Shown: one piece after another, positions 1 to 10,217 of the stretch
Position numbering within the stretch: the stretch's first letter is position 1
How the letters are laid out: each line of letters begins with the position of its first letter
Assembly (NCBI GenBank): GCA_019925095.2
Contig: CM034413.1
Span: forward strand, 12,111,001 to 12,175,000
Source of the DNA: Dendrolimus kikuchii
Lineage: Eukaryota > Arthropoda > Insecta > Lepidoptera > Lasiocampidae
Direction: 5' to 3'
DNA: 64,000 nt
Position numbers and translations under genes: made by a program
The notes under the pieces: model-generated
What the model saw: only the letters and a program-made list of their open reading frames with translations
Database searches by the model: none
Told to the model about the DNA's origin: nothing

Positions 1-314
1 TAGATCTGATTCAACATCCTCATATAGCAGTTCTGAAGAAGATGTATCAGATGACAAGACCATATTATTTTCTGAATGAATTTCTGATAACTCTGATCTA
101 GACACTGACTCACAATTCTCATTAGATGCATTAATATGTTGGTGATAGCTAGATTTTGGTATACACATTTTCGCATATGTGCTAGATAGTGATACAGGGA
201 CAGTTAAAGACTGACTGCCAATACTGACTGTAAACTTGCACTTACTTGGGGCTTTTGAAATTTAGTTGTTTTTCTTTATGGACAGGTTTCACATGTAATA
301 TGTGATGACGATTT

Positions 315-640
315 CTAGATATAATAATTTACAGCTTCACTAAGATATGACCTAGGATAATTTTTAAGAACTTCTGTTACAACATCTGGTTGCCAATTAC
401 TGTTTCCCAATTTTTTGAAAAAGATACATTCACTGTTACTAGCAATGGATAAATCTTTTGTTTTATGATAATACAACTTATATTTTTGTTTATGTTTGGC
501 ACAACGTTCACCTACCATTGATAATTAACAATTTAGGTTTAGTAATTCTGTTGACATGGCAGGTTGTATAATAACTTTCTTGACATTAATAAGTCTGCTG
601 GGGATTCAATATATGCTTAGATGACTTGCAATGAATAATG
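315..640 (-). pseudogene. pol: integrase C-terminal remnant
   Basis: Two separated pieces match the C-terminal part of Gypsy integrases: ESPADLLMSRKLL near 575-620, then a 67-residue frame (315-518) with KLGNSNWQPDVVTEVLKN and YPRSYLSEAVN, the usual pattern after the catalytic core. Stops separate them. The sequence to the left (1-314) continues the same unit but holds no clear motif. Confidence 0.65.
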
Positions 641-741
641 CTTGATAAGGGTCTCCATTACATCATTGTGATTCATGCAACATGTGTTTGACTATTTTAC
701 TTGCAGAGTCTCCTGATATAACCAGGTGGATAATCGCGCCG

Positions 742-1330
742 CTAAGTGACATGTCCAATATCGCGGTCTTGACACGAGTTTTTAAAGACGTTAGAATCAT
801 TTGGCGGACCGTTATCTATAGACATTTGATCAATTCCGTGTCGTGCAATTACGGACGGCAGTACATTAATTTGTGAAGTTGAATCATTAGTCAATGGACA
901 GAGCTCAATGTATTTAGAGTAATAATCTATAATCACTAAATATTTTTTATTTCTAAAACTCAACAAATCTGCACCAATTTTTTGCCATGGCAAAGTTGGA
1001 TTTTCTGTTACTAGCAATGGTGTTTTGTTATTATGAGGTCTATATTTTAAACAGATTGGACATGTTTCTATCATTTGTTCAATTTCTTTATTAATACATG
1101 GCCAAAATATAATATTTCTTACAAGAAGTTTTGTTCGAGATATACCTAAATGACTTGCATGAATTTGTTGTAACATCTCCTTACGCATTGACTCCGGAAT
1201 AATCAAACTATTATTTTTAAAAATTATTCCATTAATTACATGAATATCTGTTCTATAATTCCAGTATGATCTTACTAGTAAATCTGTTTTATTTTTGTGA
1301 TCAGGCCAGCCTTCTTCATAATATTTAATA
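742..1330 (-). pseudogene. pol: integrase zinc-binding domain and part of the catalytic core
   Basis: The open frame extends left from a stop near 1330. It holds the HHCC zinc-binding motif (HASHLG...CPICLKY), then the start of the DDE core with the first Asp in KIGADLLSF and the second in SIDNGPP. The expected third residue (Glu) is not found in this frame. The frame ends near 742, and similarity to the later integrase resumes further left in another phase (ESPADLLMSRKLL near 600), so the core is broken. Confidence 0.8.
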
Positions 1331-1384
1331 AGTAACTAAACCTAAATCTTCTTGAGTTTCTTGTTTTATTCTTTCCAATTATGA

Positions 1385-1939
1385 TTAAGATATAGCTAAT
1401 GTTTCTATGAACATATTAGTATGTACAGTTATTTTTGTATCTATATCATGTTCTGTAGCTTCTAATAAAGCAGCCCTAGAAAGTGTATCAGAAATATATA
1501 ATTTTGTACCAGGAATATAAATGACTTCGATATCAGATAACTGTAAAGCTAACATCATTCTTTGCAATCTACTTGGTACTTGACTTAATGACTTAGTGAA
1601 TAGTGTGATTAATGGCTTATGATCTGTTTCTACTTTTACTTTGTGGCCATATACATAGTGATGAAACATTTGACAACCTAATAATATGGCAAACAACTCC
1701 TTTTCAATTTGAGCATACCTTTTTTGACAATCAGTTAATGTTTTTGAAGCATAAGCTATAGGTTGACCAGACTGTAACAATACTGCACCTAAAGCTGACT
1801 GTGCCGAATCTACATTGAGTACCAGCGGCTTTTTATTATCATAGTGACACAAGACTGGAGTTGTAGTAAGACAATTTTTTAAATTTTGAAAAGCTTTGTC
1901 ATGATTTTCATCCCATAACCACTGAGCATCTTTCTTCAA
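1385..1939 (-). pseudogene. pol: RNase H domain
   Basis: Contains the tether/RNase H arrangement of Gypsy Pol: LVLNVDSAQSALGAVLLQ (first Asp), QIEKELFAILLG (Glu), VETDHKPLITLF (Asp) and the terminal SDTLSRA (Asp). It overlaps the RT frame by about 30 bases in a different phase, an inactivating break. The frame then runs to a stop at 1385, before the integrase frame opens. Confidence 0.8.
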
Positions 1940-3162
1940 AAGATTTCTCAGGACTTCTGTTTCTGAAGATTTTTTTAATATAACTGCCCAGATTATTAAT
2001 GACTCCTAAAAATCTCTGTAAACTTTTTTGACACTCAGGTTTAGGCATTTCACAAATTGATTTTATCCTATCATAGTCTGGACACATTCCTTTAGCACTA
2101 GATACATGACCTAGAAATTTAATTTCTGTTTGCCCAAATGTACATTTGTCTTTGTTAAAGTTTAAATTAATAAACTCTGCTCTCTCAAGAAGTTTTTTTA
2201 GTATTTGATTATGTGACTTTTCATCTGAGCCATAAATAAGAATGTCATCTACATATATTATCATATTTGGTATGTCTGAAAAAGATTCTACAAGTATTTT
2301 ACTAAAAATTTCAGTTGAACAATTCAGACCATAGGGTAATCGTAAATATCGATACCTACCAAATGGAGTATTAAAGGTACATAGATCAGAACTATCAGAA
2401 TCTAACGGAATCATCCAAAATCCAGAATAGGCATCCAAATGTGAAAATATTTTTGCACCATTGAGTCTACAACGTACATCTTCAATGGAAGGTAAAGGAT
2501 AATATGAGCTTTGGATTGCCTTATTCAGATTTCTAGGATCTAAGCATATTCGTAACTGTTTATTAGATTTTTCTACAATGACTATTGAACTGACCCAACT
2601 TGTAGGTTTAGAGACAGGTTCAATAACTTGTAGTCTTGTCATTCGATCCAACTCCTCTTTTAGTCTTTCTTGAAGGGCAAATGGTACTTTACGTTGTGCA
2701 TCTATTGTGGGTTTTGCATCAGATCTCACCGTCAGATGACATTTGGTTGGCAGACATCCCAAGCCCTGAAAAACATTTTTTTGAAGATTTAATATAGATT
2801 GTAGACTATGTTGTTGAGATTCAGTAAAATTAAAATTATACATTATTTTAACAATTCCTAATTCAGTACATGTATCTGCACCTAAGATTGGTTGACATGG
2901 AATATCCACTATTACAAATCTTATATCATACTGAAAATTATTTTTATGACATTTTAAGGTACAATAACCCCTCACAGGTATTCTTTGACCACCATAAGCT
3001 ACCAATTTGGCTGAGCAATGTATAAGATTATTATTTTCAAGTTGCAACTGTTGAAATAAATTATAAGGTAAACAATTAGCTTTAGCACCTGTGTCAAATA
3101 AAAAAGTAACATTTTGTTTATTAGTTTGAAAATCTATTAGCCAATCTTTGGTGCTTATTTCA
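1908..3162 (-). pseudogene. pol: aspartic protease and reverse transcriptase
   Basis: The open frame begins just after the gag stop. The protease active site LFDTGA lies around 3084-3101 and a second conserved protease segment (PILGADTCTELGI) about 60 residues on. Reverse transcriptase follows with recognisable blocks: LRICLDPRNLNKAI, FSHLDAYSGFWMIPLD (first catalytic Asp), FGRYRYLRLPYGLNCS and the YVDD catalytic box near 2244-2255. The frame leaves RT near 1935, where RNase H continues in a different frame (overlap 1908-1939), so RT and RNase H are no longer joined. The first Met at 3047 is internal to protease and is not a real start. Confidence 0.85.
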
Positions 3163-3163
3163 T

Positions 3164-3968
3164 TTATATATCATATAAACCACCATTTCTCAAATGATTG
3201 AAATCTAAAAACAGGTTATCTGAATAATTATGTTGAGCATTGTACATTTCTATTGAATTTATTTGACTTTTACATAATTGACCAAAATGTCCAAACTTCT
3301 TGCATTTGTAACACTGTTTCCCTCTTGCTGGGCATGAATATCTATGAACTTGGCCACAGCGAGTGCATTTATTATTATTATTATGAACTTTTTCTTTAGT
3401 GGATGTCCCCAAACCTGCAATTTGCACTTCATTTTCAAGATATGTGGTATTTGAAAATGATATCTCCATTGATTTATATATTAACACTAATTTTTCAAGT
3501 TCTATATTATTCTCAGTGAGGTGCTTTTGTCGGATGTGACTATATTTTCTGTCCATGTTATAAATAAATATGTCTCTTATTAGAGAGTCCTTAAGCTCTT
3601 CAAATTCACAGGTTGAAGCCAGTTTTTTAAGCTTCGTGAGGAAAGTATCCAGAGAATCATCACCTTGTTGTAAACTAAAGAATTTATGTCTTTCAATAGC
3701 CAAGTTCTTTTTTGGTATAAAATACTTATCAAAAGCTTGGAGAACTGACTTATAAATGAGCTTTTCTTCCTCGCTAAATGTATTATATATATCTAGACAT
3801 TGCTCTCCCATGAAAAAACAGATTTGCAATTTTCCTTTCATCATTTTCTTTATCATATTGCATTGCAATGTAAAAGTTTTTAAAGACTTGCTTCCATTTT
3901 TGCCATGTTTGCACTGTATCTGTTCTATTTAAATCAATCGGCTTAATTACGTTGAGATGAGCTTCCAT
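3164..3968 (-). pseudogene. gag-like gene of the Gypsy-type element, frameshifted
   Basis: The frame starts with a Met at 3968 (MEAHLNVIKPIDLNRTD) and carries a WQKWKQVFKNFY segment typical of Gypsy Gag N-termini. It breaks near 3800-3870, where the similarity continues in another frame (CLDIYNTFSEEEK). Downstream is the capsid-like region, then two zinc-finger-like clusters: CTRCGQVHRYSC and a classical CCHC knuckle (CYKCKKFGHFGQLC) that would bind the element's RNA. The frame stops at 3164, just before the pol frame opens, so pol would need a frame change. One break within gag makes it non-functional as it stands. Confidence 0.8.
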
Positions 3969-4109
3969 ATTTATTGCGTGAAAAATCTTGTTATAACCTC
4001 AATCTTGACATGTGAGCATGTGACTAAGCAGAATAGAATAATGTTGTTACGAATACTTATGTCGTAATTTATATTTTTCAGACCTTCTATTATTTCTAAG
4101 AACACTTTT

Positions 4110-4121
4110 CCGCTGCCACCA
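4110..4121 (-). other. Primer-binding site of the Gypsy-type element
   Basis: TGGTGGCAGCGG on the minus strand directly follows the LTR end. The leading TGG pairs with the CCA tail of a tRNA, as expected for minus-strand priming. The priming tRNA is not identified. Confidence 0.6.
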
Positions 4122-4286
4122 TGTTTTGTCTTAATCATTATTAATAAAACAATTGACTCACAATTAAAACTCTAGTTTTATTTGACTCCATCTTTTCTTA
4201 TGTGTCTGGTGTTGCCACTACCTAAACTTAAATATACAACAGTATGCAGGTGTGAATCCACTTTTGTCGGCGCGTAGGTTGTAACA
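4122..4286 (-). repeat. 5' LTR of the Gypsy-type element (165 bp)
   Basis: On the minus strand it starts TGTTACAACC and ends AAACA, giving the canonical TG...CA. A TATA-like motif (TATATTTAAG) and an AATAAA poly(A) signal lie inside in the right order. It ends directly against a primer-binding site starting TGG. The first roughly 50 bases resemble the starts of the solo LTRs at 27554 and 37111, but it is much shorter than those. The matching 3' LTR is out of the window, so the inner boundary rests on the adjacent primer-binding site. Confidence 0.7.
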
Positions 4287-4302
4287 ATATTTTTTGTCAA
4301 GT

Positions 4303-4430
4303 GACTTTATCCCCTAATCTTCTTCCTCTCAATTCTTCAGTCACGGGTGCAACTTTCAAAGATCCCCTTATGTACTCATTTCTCACCTTATCAATTCTGG
4401 TAACACCGCACAGCCATCTCAACATTCTCA
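4303..4430 (-). mobile_element. RTE-type LINE fragment (ORF C-terminal piece)
   Basis: The minus strand encodes RMLRWLCGVTRIDKVRNEY and then GSLKVAPVTEELRGRRL, the motif block just after the thumb of RTE-clade reverse transcriptases. It is a different subfamily from the (TATG)n-tailed copies elsewhere in this window, where the equivalent block reads RKICGVTLADRVRNTEVR. About 170 bases to the right (4431-4600) hold nothing assignable. Confidence 0.65.
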
Positions 4431-4599
4431 CCCAGTGCCATAAATAGGGCGGTGCCACCGGTGCCCCAGGCACAGAGCGTAGACTCTGGGAAGCGCAAGA
4501 ATGGCCAGACCAGGCAGGACTATTATTTTTTCGGCTTGCTCCTGATAAGTTCCCGCTGCGCCCCTAGTGCTCGTTTGCAACACATACGTACCTACATGC

Positions 4600-4668
4600 C
4601 AGTATGAAAGAAAGAAAGAAAGAGAAACTTTATTTAAAGAAATTGCGACGCAATTACATTCCTTATAC
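4600..4668 (-). repeat. LINE 3' tail, (GAAA)n type
   Basis: GAAAGAAAGAAAGAAAGAG then ACTTTATTTAAAG is a reversed LINE 3' end of the (CTTT)n-tailed type also found at 22690, 52740 and 57112. It abuts the truncated tRNA-SINE body at 4669. Confidence 0.5.
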
Positions 4669-4877
4669 ATTTCTATGTGCATATTGTTACAATTACCACG
4701 TGCTAACAACGGTGAAGGAAAACATCGTGATGCAACCTGCACATCGAGATAACCGACGTGTCAAATTTGCCAAGCCGCCTTGGACAAGCGTGGCGGGTAT
4801 ACTGTCCGTTCCCCCTATAATGGGAGGCCCGAGCCCAGCAGTGGGACATTTATGGGCTGATATTATTATTATTATAT
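4669..4877 (+). mobile_element. tRNA-derived SINE, 5'-truncated
   Basis: Matches the body and tail of the complete copy at 62784-63096 from TGTGCATATTGTTACAATT to the (ATT)n tail after GGGACATTTATGGGCTGAT. The tRNA-like head is missing and is replaced by a reversed LINE tail. Confidence 0.75.
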
Positions 4878-5423
4878 ACATTTCTATACACAAAGCATAT
4901 TTTGAGAATTTGTTCGCCGCATTTTCAGCAAACAAGGTTTGCACTCAGCATATTGCTGTGTCGGAACAATATCCGACACAACGCTGATTTTCAGTGAAAA
5001 CCTTCCTTTAGGTGTAAGACCAAAATGACCCAGTTTTGTTAATTAAATAATAAATAAGAATGATAATTAATAAAACTAATTCTACTTATATAATATTTAA
5101 ATTGTACAAAAACAAATAAGTAGTATCATCAGTATCATCACAAACATCTGTTAAATTAGACAAAACATCGTGCTCATTTTTTTGGCACAAGCGTATTTTC
5201 CAACATCAAGGTCCTTGTGCGTTATTTTATCACCCTGAATGAAATAAAGTAGGCCCCTATACATAGCATTGCTCTAGCGAGGGTACCTATAATATCTAAA
5301 AAAAAAAACAAGGCCGCAGTTATAGAAGCTCGCATAGGGCGCATAAACGGCTATTTACGGCACTGTTCTCACCTCAGCTGAATAGAGACGTTTGTGGTAC
5401 ATCACTTTTAAGTTTTAACATAT
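4878..5423. other. Unassigned AT-rich stretch
   Basis: No reading frame, tRNA-like box or recognised repeat. A short A10 run sits near 5300. Confidence 0.5.
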
Positions 5424-5821
5424 ATACATACATAACTTCACGCCAGTTCCCTTACGGGGTAGGCACGAGCAACAGAGCGCCATTTAGGCTTATTCTTACA
5501 CACCTCACTTGCTTCTTTGACATTCATAACTCTTGTCATGCACGCTCGTCTGTTCTTAAGGCTCCTGACATCACCTTCTGCTAGTACACGATTAATTTGA
5601 TCATGGAGCGTGTGTCGTGGCCTTCCACGACTTCTGCATCCATCCACTTTTGCATTGTATATCTGCTTAGTCATTCTTTCATCATGCATTCTTTCCACAT
5701 GCCCGAACCACCGGAGCATTCCTTTCCTTACCTTCACCCCGACACTCTCTTTCAGACCGACACTCTTTCTTACTTCGGTATTATGAACGCGGTCCGCGAG
5801 CGTCACTCCGCAGAGTTTTAA
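5424..5821 (-). mobile_element. RTE-type LINE 3' fragment
   Basis: Minus-strand 3' end ((CATA)n tail at the left edge) with about 130 codons of the ORF C-terminus, from CGVTLADRVHNTEVRKSVG through MLRWFGHVERMHDERMTKQ to YPVRELA and stop. The order WFGHV...SRGRPR is typical of RTE-clade ORF ends. 5' truncated, with small changes (Y-P-V for the usual Y-P-A near the stop). Confidence 0.8.
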
Positions 5822-6044
5822 CCGAGTAATATTAGCTTTATAAAACAAATAATAACTTAGCAACATCAGCCAGACTTTGTTTTATTCATAAAGTGGACAA
5901 AAAATTATAATTGCATCGGTTGTTGCCAGTCTACTTATAGCATGATTACCATAATTTATATGCACTCATGCAAATGAATGAAAGAAACTCAATGTCACAG
6001 ATGATTTTTACCTAAACTGAGGTTAATGCCCCGTATGCAGATTT

Positions 6045-6107
6045 ACATACATATATTCATACATATTGTCACGCCTGTTTATCCAATGTAGGCAGAGACG
6101 ATCGCCA
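6045..6107 (-). mobile_element. RTE subfamily-2 3'-end fragment
   Basis: CATACATATATTC tail followed by TCACGCCTGTTTATCC and AGGCAGAGACGATCGCC, matching the 3' end at 6664-6917. Only the last 60 bases remain. Confidence 0.5.
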
Positions 6108-6110
6108 CCT

Positions 6111-6426
6111 TTTTTATATTTTTTTATTGCAGGAGTATAGCAGTTAGACAGTCGGAGGGCTTGATGGAAAGCGGTTACCATCGCCTATGGACATTTGCAA
6201 CACCAAAGGTCCTACAAATGCGCTGCTGCTCTCTTAAGGGAAACTGGAACGTGGTCACTAATCCCGAAAGACAACTCAAGGTTGTTATGGCGACACACTT
6301 TAGACCAGGGGTGGTAGCCATCCAGGGCAAATGCCCTACCACCTGGCTGTGGGTTGTTTTGTCGCCTCTTACGACAGGCCGCCCGGCCGCAGGAAATTGT
6401 TTTCTTTCTCCATTCCTGCACAGATA
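6111..6426 (-). mobile_element. SINE-like repeat (Metulj-like), full length
   Basis: The family runs from a head TATCCGTGCAGGAACGGAG to a tail CTCCTGCAATAAAAAA; here it is reversed, with the T-rich tail at the left. Both ends are present. It carries no open frame of its own. There is no clear tRNA-like B box, so its class is inferred from size, A-rich tail and copy number. This copy has GGCAAATGCCC lacking the usual GACTGG spacing. Confidence 0.85.
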
Positions 6427-6663
6427 TATAGTGATGAAGGCTCGATTATCTCGAATCACACTTGGCTAGTTTACTTGTTTCTCAGCATTACCTAATTCCT
6501 GATGGCTTAGCAACCCATAGCTCTATACTTACTTCTGAAATTACACATTAATGAGACATGAAATCATCCTCATCCGGTGATTATGTGTGAATTCGGTTAC
6601 AAAAAAATTGGGTTTTAGATAATGTCTGTATGACTAACCAGTACTAACTACTTAGGTATTACA

Positions 6664-6917
6664 TACATATTATCACGCCTGTTCCCCATGCGGCTAGGCA
6701 GAGACTATAAATCTCCGTTTGAGACGATCCTGACAAACAACTTTCGCTTCATCTACTTTCATTAACCTCTTCATACTTGCACGTTTATTTGATATGCTTT
6801 TTACCTGACCTCGTTTTAATACTTCTGTTATTTGATCATGGTGTGTACTTCGTAGTCTACCGGTACCAACTCTACCATTCACAATACTGTCATACACTTG
6901 TTTTGTGTTTTTAGGTA
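6664..6917 (-). mobile_element. RTE-type LINE fragment, divergent subfamily 2
   Basis: The minus strand encodes a 67-residue C-terminal piece (VNGRVGTGRLRSTHHDQITEVLKRGQVKSISNKRASMKRLM) that lines up with the RTE ends elsewhere (KVDGCRSRGRPRHTFHDQIDRVLAEGDVRSLKNRRACMTRVM) but is clearly diverged. The 3' end begins CACGCCTGTTCCCC. Related scraps occur at 6045, 40921 and 51176. Confidence 0.65.
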
Positions 6918-7110
6918 TAGATAGATAGATAACACTTTATTGCTCACCAAAATAAACAAATACAAAAACAAAATGTATAATTACAATACTTCTTGGCAAA
7001 ACAACAGGCGGCCTTATCGCTAAAAGCGATCTCTTCCAGGCAACCTAGCTTAAAAGAAATTCTTAACTAATCTGGCGATGTAGGTGAAGCAGAACAAAGA
7101 TATTACTGTA
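6915..7110 (-). repeat. LINE 3' end (Jockey/Daphne-like)
   Basis: GATAGATAGATAACACTTTATTG, then CCTTATCGCTAAAAGCGAT and CTCTTCCAGGCAACC. The same block in forward orientation ends the LINEs at 28860-29370 and 58830-59770. The (GATA)n-like tail is at the left, so the element is on the minus strand. Confidence 0.6.
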
Positions 7111-7142
7111 CAATTTAAATATACATACTTACATATATGAAG

Positions 7143-7313
7143 CAGAAGGTGATGTCAGGAGCCTTAAGAACAGACGAGCTTGCATGACAAGAGTTATGAA
7201 TGTCAAAGAGGCAAGTGAGGTGTGTAAGAATAAGCCTAAATGGCACTCTGTTGTTCGTGCCTACCCCGTAAGGGAACTAGCGTTAAGTTATGTATGTATG
7301 TATGTATGTACAT
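7143..7313 (+). mobile_element. RTE-type LINE 3' fragment
   Basis: Starts inside GCAGAAGGTGATGTCAGG and runs through RNRRACMTRVMNVKEASEV to YPVRELA, then the (TATG)n tail. About 50 codons only; the usual TGA stop has changed (GCGTTAAG for GCGTGAAG). Confidence 0.75.
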
Positions 7314-7364
7314 ATATAAAAAATATAATAGTAATATATATACGTATATACAAAATAATTTAAA

Positions 7365-7656
7365 AAAACCTTTAGTAGACGTCACACGCGACCAGAAGGC
7401 TGGCGTCTATTTCGCTCAAAGATTAAGCATTGCCATACAACGTGGCAACGCCGCCGGCCTTCTGGGGACGTTCCCATCAAGTGACAGTGGTTTGGGACCA
7501 ATAACTTATCTTTAGATATTTTCCCCTTTTTTATTTAGTTTTAGTTTTTATATTGTATAGCTTGTAGTTTATTTTTAAATTTATATTTATTTGCATAAAA
7601 ATTAGTTGATTCATTGTTTATTTATAAATTAGTTTAATTTTAATATTTAATTGTTT
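7365..7656 (+). mobile_element. RLE-type LINE 3' end (copy 1)
   Basis: Encodes VDVTRDQKAGVYFAQRLSIA and then IQRGNAAGLLGTFP, the last 45 codons of the family represented best at 54896-55680, followed by an AT-rich 3' UTR rich in TTTAGTTTTA. The UTR is interrupted at 7669 by an RTE copy with a 12-bp target duplication and resumes after 7865. Confidence 0.7.
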
Positions 7657-7668
7657 TAAGTTAGTCTA

Positions 7669-7853
7669 CATACATACATACATACATACATAACTTCACG
7701 CCAGTTCCCTTACGGGGTAGGCACGAACAACAGAGCGCCATTTAGGCTTATTCTTACACACCTCACTTGCTTCTTTGACATTCATAACTCTTGTCATGCA
7801 CGCTCGTCTGTTCTTAAGGCTCCTAACATCATCTTCTGCTAGTACACGATCAA
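7669..7853 (-). mobile_element. RTE-type LINE 3' fragment nested in an RLE-LINE 3' UTR
   Basis: The (CATA)n tail and 3' coding end lie between two copies of TAAGTTAGTCTA (7657-7668 and 7854-7865), a 12-bp target-site duplication. The fragment is about 185 bp and covers only the last 50 codons. Confidence 0.8.
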
Positions 7854-7881
7854 TAAGTTAGTCTAGTCCATTTAAATATTA

Positions 7882-8187
7882 TACATACATACATACATAC
7901 ATAACTTCACGCCAGTTCCCTTGCGGGGTAGGCACGAACAACAGAGTGCCATTTAGGCTTATTCTTACACACCTCACTTGCCTCTTTGACATTCATAACT
8001 CTTGTCATGCACGCTCGTCTGTTCTTAAGGCTCCTGACATCACCTTCTGCTAGTACACGATCAATTTGATCATGGAAGGTGTGTCGTGGCCTTCCACGAC
8101 TTCTGCATCTATCCACTTTTGCATTGTATATCTGTTTAGTCATTCTTTCATCATGCATTCTTTCCACATGCCCGAACCACCGGAGCA
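7882..8187 (-). mobile_element. RTE-type LINE 3' fragment
   Basis: (CATA)n tail at left, then the C-terminal coding region back to MLRWFGHVERMHDERMTKQ. The frame is intact over its 93 residues. It lies only 30 bases from the nested copy at 7669-7853. Confidence 0.8.
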
Positions 8188-8305
8188 AATAACTGAAATA
8201 AATATTATAACTGATTTAAATAAATATATTTGTTAACATTATATTGTGACAAGCATTTTATATATTACAATAGATAAATAAGTAAATGTTTAATATATTA
8301 GTATT

Positions 8306-8592
8306 TAGAGACAGATAGTACTTTCTCTAAGTGAGTTCCGAAATGTAGGTAATATTTTGGCCTGTCTAACAGTGAGAGGCAACGCATTCCAGAGTTTGAC
8401 AGCTTGCACTGTCAAAGAGTTATCATAAAAGGATGAAGTGTGTGCAGGTGTCAGGAGTTTACGATATGTATCTGTGCGCAAATTGTGAGAAGTGGAGAGG
8501 CAAAGGAATTCAAAACGTTCCTTAAGGTAAGGAGGACTATTGGGATTGAATAGTATATTATAAAGGAGACTTAGAATGTGAGTATTCCGGCG
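8306..8592 (-). pseudogene. LINE ORF2 C-terminal fragment
   Basis: The minus strand is open for about 95 codons without a Met start: RRNTHILSLLYNILFNPNSP, then RKLLTPAHTSSFYDNSLTVQ, AVKLWNALPLTVRQAK and a stop near 8306. The V-x-LWNxLP-x(2)-R pattern is the hallmark of many LINE ORF2 C-termini. Truncated on the 5' side. Confidence 0.65.
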
Positions 8593-8687
8593 AAAACGAC
8601 TAGGAAGCTAGGTATTGACGTAATTAATCCTACATTCTTTATAATACCAATGGTGGTGATTCTGAACCCTAAAGTGTTTTCATTTAT

Positions 8688-8782
8688 TCAAATTCAAAAG
8701 TTTTTATCCAAACTAAGTGCCACTGGAGAACAGTTTTTTAAAGGTCATACATATAAATTAAACTTTGGTGCCCGGTTCTTAT
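8688..8782. repeat. Dispersed LINE-tail repeat
   Basis: AATTCAAAAGTTTTTATCC then GTGCCACTGGAGAACAG matches the block at 28866-28945. The second copy is longer and lies next to a LINE 3' end. Confidence 0.5.
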
Positions 8783-8789
8783 AACTTAC

Positions 8790-9094
8790 CGACCGTTCAG
8801 TTGCTTAAACATATGCACCATACAAGTAATGTCAAAATTCAGCCGATGGTAATGCAAGTGAATGACTAGTAAGATATAGGAACCGGTTACAGATGTATGA
8901 ACGAATTGATGTATGCATGAATGGGGAATGTATGAATGAACGATTTTTTTAAAGTAAGAAAAAATCATACCTATATTCATTCTTTACATGGAGGTTATCT
9001 CAAATTTTAACCAGTAGTAAAGTAAATCAATAGTCGATAATAATAGTCGAATTATGGCCGGTTCCTATAGAACCGGGCCTTAATTCGTGCCTTA
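8790..9094. other. Unassigned AT-rich stretch
   Basis: No supported frame or repeat family. ATGAATG-rich words near 8895-8940 foreshadow the minisatellite that follows, but are too irregular to call. Confidence 0.4.
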
Positions 9095-9099
9095 TTAAT

Positions 9100-9750
9100 T
9101 GTTTCATACATTCATTCTTTCATAGACTCATTGGTTCATAGATTCATTCGTCCATAGATTAATTTGTTCATAGATTCATTCGTTCATAGATTCATTCCTT
9201 CATAGATTATTTCCTTTATAGATTTATTCCTTCATAGATTCTATTGTTCATACTTTCATTATTTCATAGATTCATTCGTTCATAGATTCATTCCTTCATA
9301 GATTATTTCCCTGATAGATTCATTTGTTCATAGATTCCTTCCTACATAGATTCATTCCTTCATAGATTCATTGCCTCATACATTTCTGCATTCATAGATT
9401 CATACGTTCATAGTTTCATTTCTTCATTCATTCATTCCTTCATAGATTCATTCGTTTATAGATTCATTCGTACATAGGTTCATTCGTTCATAGATTCATT
9501 CGTTCATAGATTCATTCGTTCATAGATTCATTCGTTCATAGATTCATTTGTTCATAGATTCATTTGTTCATAGATTCCTTCCTGCATAGATTCATTCCTT
9601 TATAGATTCATTGCCTCATACATTTCTGCATTTATAGATTCATTCGTTCATAGTTTCATTTCTTCACACATTCATTCATTCATAGATTCACTTGTTCATA
9701 CATACGTTCTGTCATAGATTCATTCCTTTACACATTCATTTATTCTCTGT
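9100..9750. repeat. Minisatellite, 16-bp unit, about 40 copies
   Basis: Tandem units of the form ATTCATTCGTTCATAG, with variants at CG/CC/TG and TTC/TAC. Phase is kept across most of the array. A higher-order duplication is visible: the block around 9320-9430 (with the marker words TTGCCTCATACATTTCTGC) recurs around 9556-9680. Confidence 0.9.
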
Positions 9751-9900
9751 ATCCCGATGACCAAGGTTTGTGGGGCGGGCTGTTTTTGTCAATAACATGG
9801 GGTTTTCTTTTGTAATTTTCTTGCTCTTTTGTGTCTTTTTGCTGCCTTTCTTGTTTATTTTATAAAAATATTTCATGTTCTGGTACATATTTTCTTTTAC

Positions 9901-10212
9901 TTTTTTTTTATTGCAAGAGATCAGCAGCAGGCAGACGGCCCACTTGATGGAAAGCGGTTACCATCGCCTATGGACATTTGCAACACCGAAGGTGCTACAA
10001 ATGCGCTGCTGCTCTCTTAAGGGAAACTGGAACCTGGTCACTAATGCCGGAATACAACTCAAAGTTGTTATGGCGACATACTTTAGACTAGGGGTGGTAG
10101 CCATCCAGTTGGGAAAATGCCCTACCACCTGGCTGTGGGTTGTTAAGTCGCCTCTTACGACAGGCCGCCCGGCCGCAGGCAATTGTATTCTTTCTCCGTT
10201 CCTGCACGGATA
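9901..10212 (-). mobile_element. SINE-like repeat, full length
   Basis: T-rich tail at the left, head CACGGATA at the right. It sits directly against the Helitron at 10218. Confidence 0.85.
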
Positions 10213-10217
10213 AAAAC

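Larger units (their letters stand above)
1..4286 (-). mobile_element. Degenerate Ty3/Gypsy-type LTR retrotransposon, 5' portion
   Basis: Read on the minus strand the order is LTR, primer-binding site, gag with a zinc knuckle, protease, reverse transcriptase, RNase H, integrase: the Ty3/Gypsy order (RNase H before integrase). The integrase C-terminal region reaches the left edge, so the 3' LTR and any further ORF lie outside the window. Frame breaks occur in gag, between RT and RNase H, and inside integrase, so this copy cannot encode a complete polyprotein. The right edge is followed by ATAT, matching the flank of the other LTRs here. Confidence 0.9.

Noticed and set aside
6161..6469. Frames of 60-140 codons recurring in every SINE copy (for example CCSLKGDWNLVTNAGTQ)
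   Set aside because: They occur on both strands of a non-coding SINE and vary in length with each copy's mutations; no conserved start or stop.
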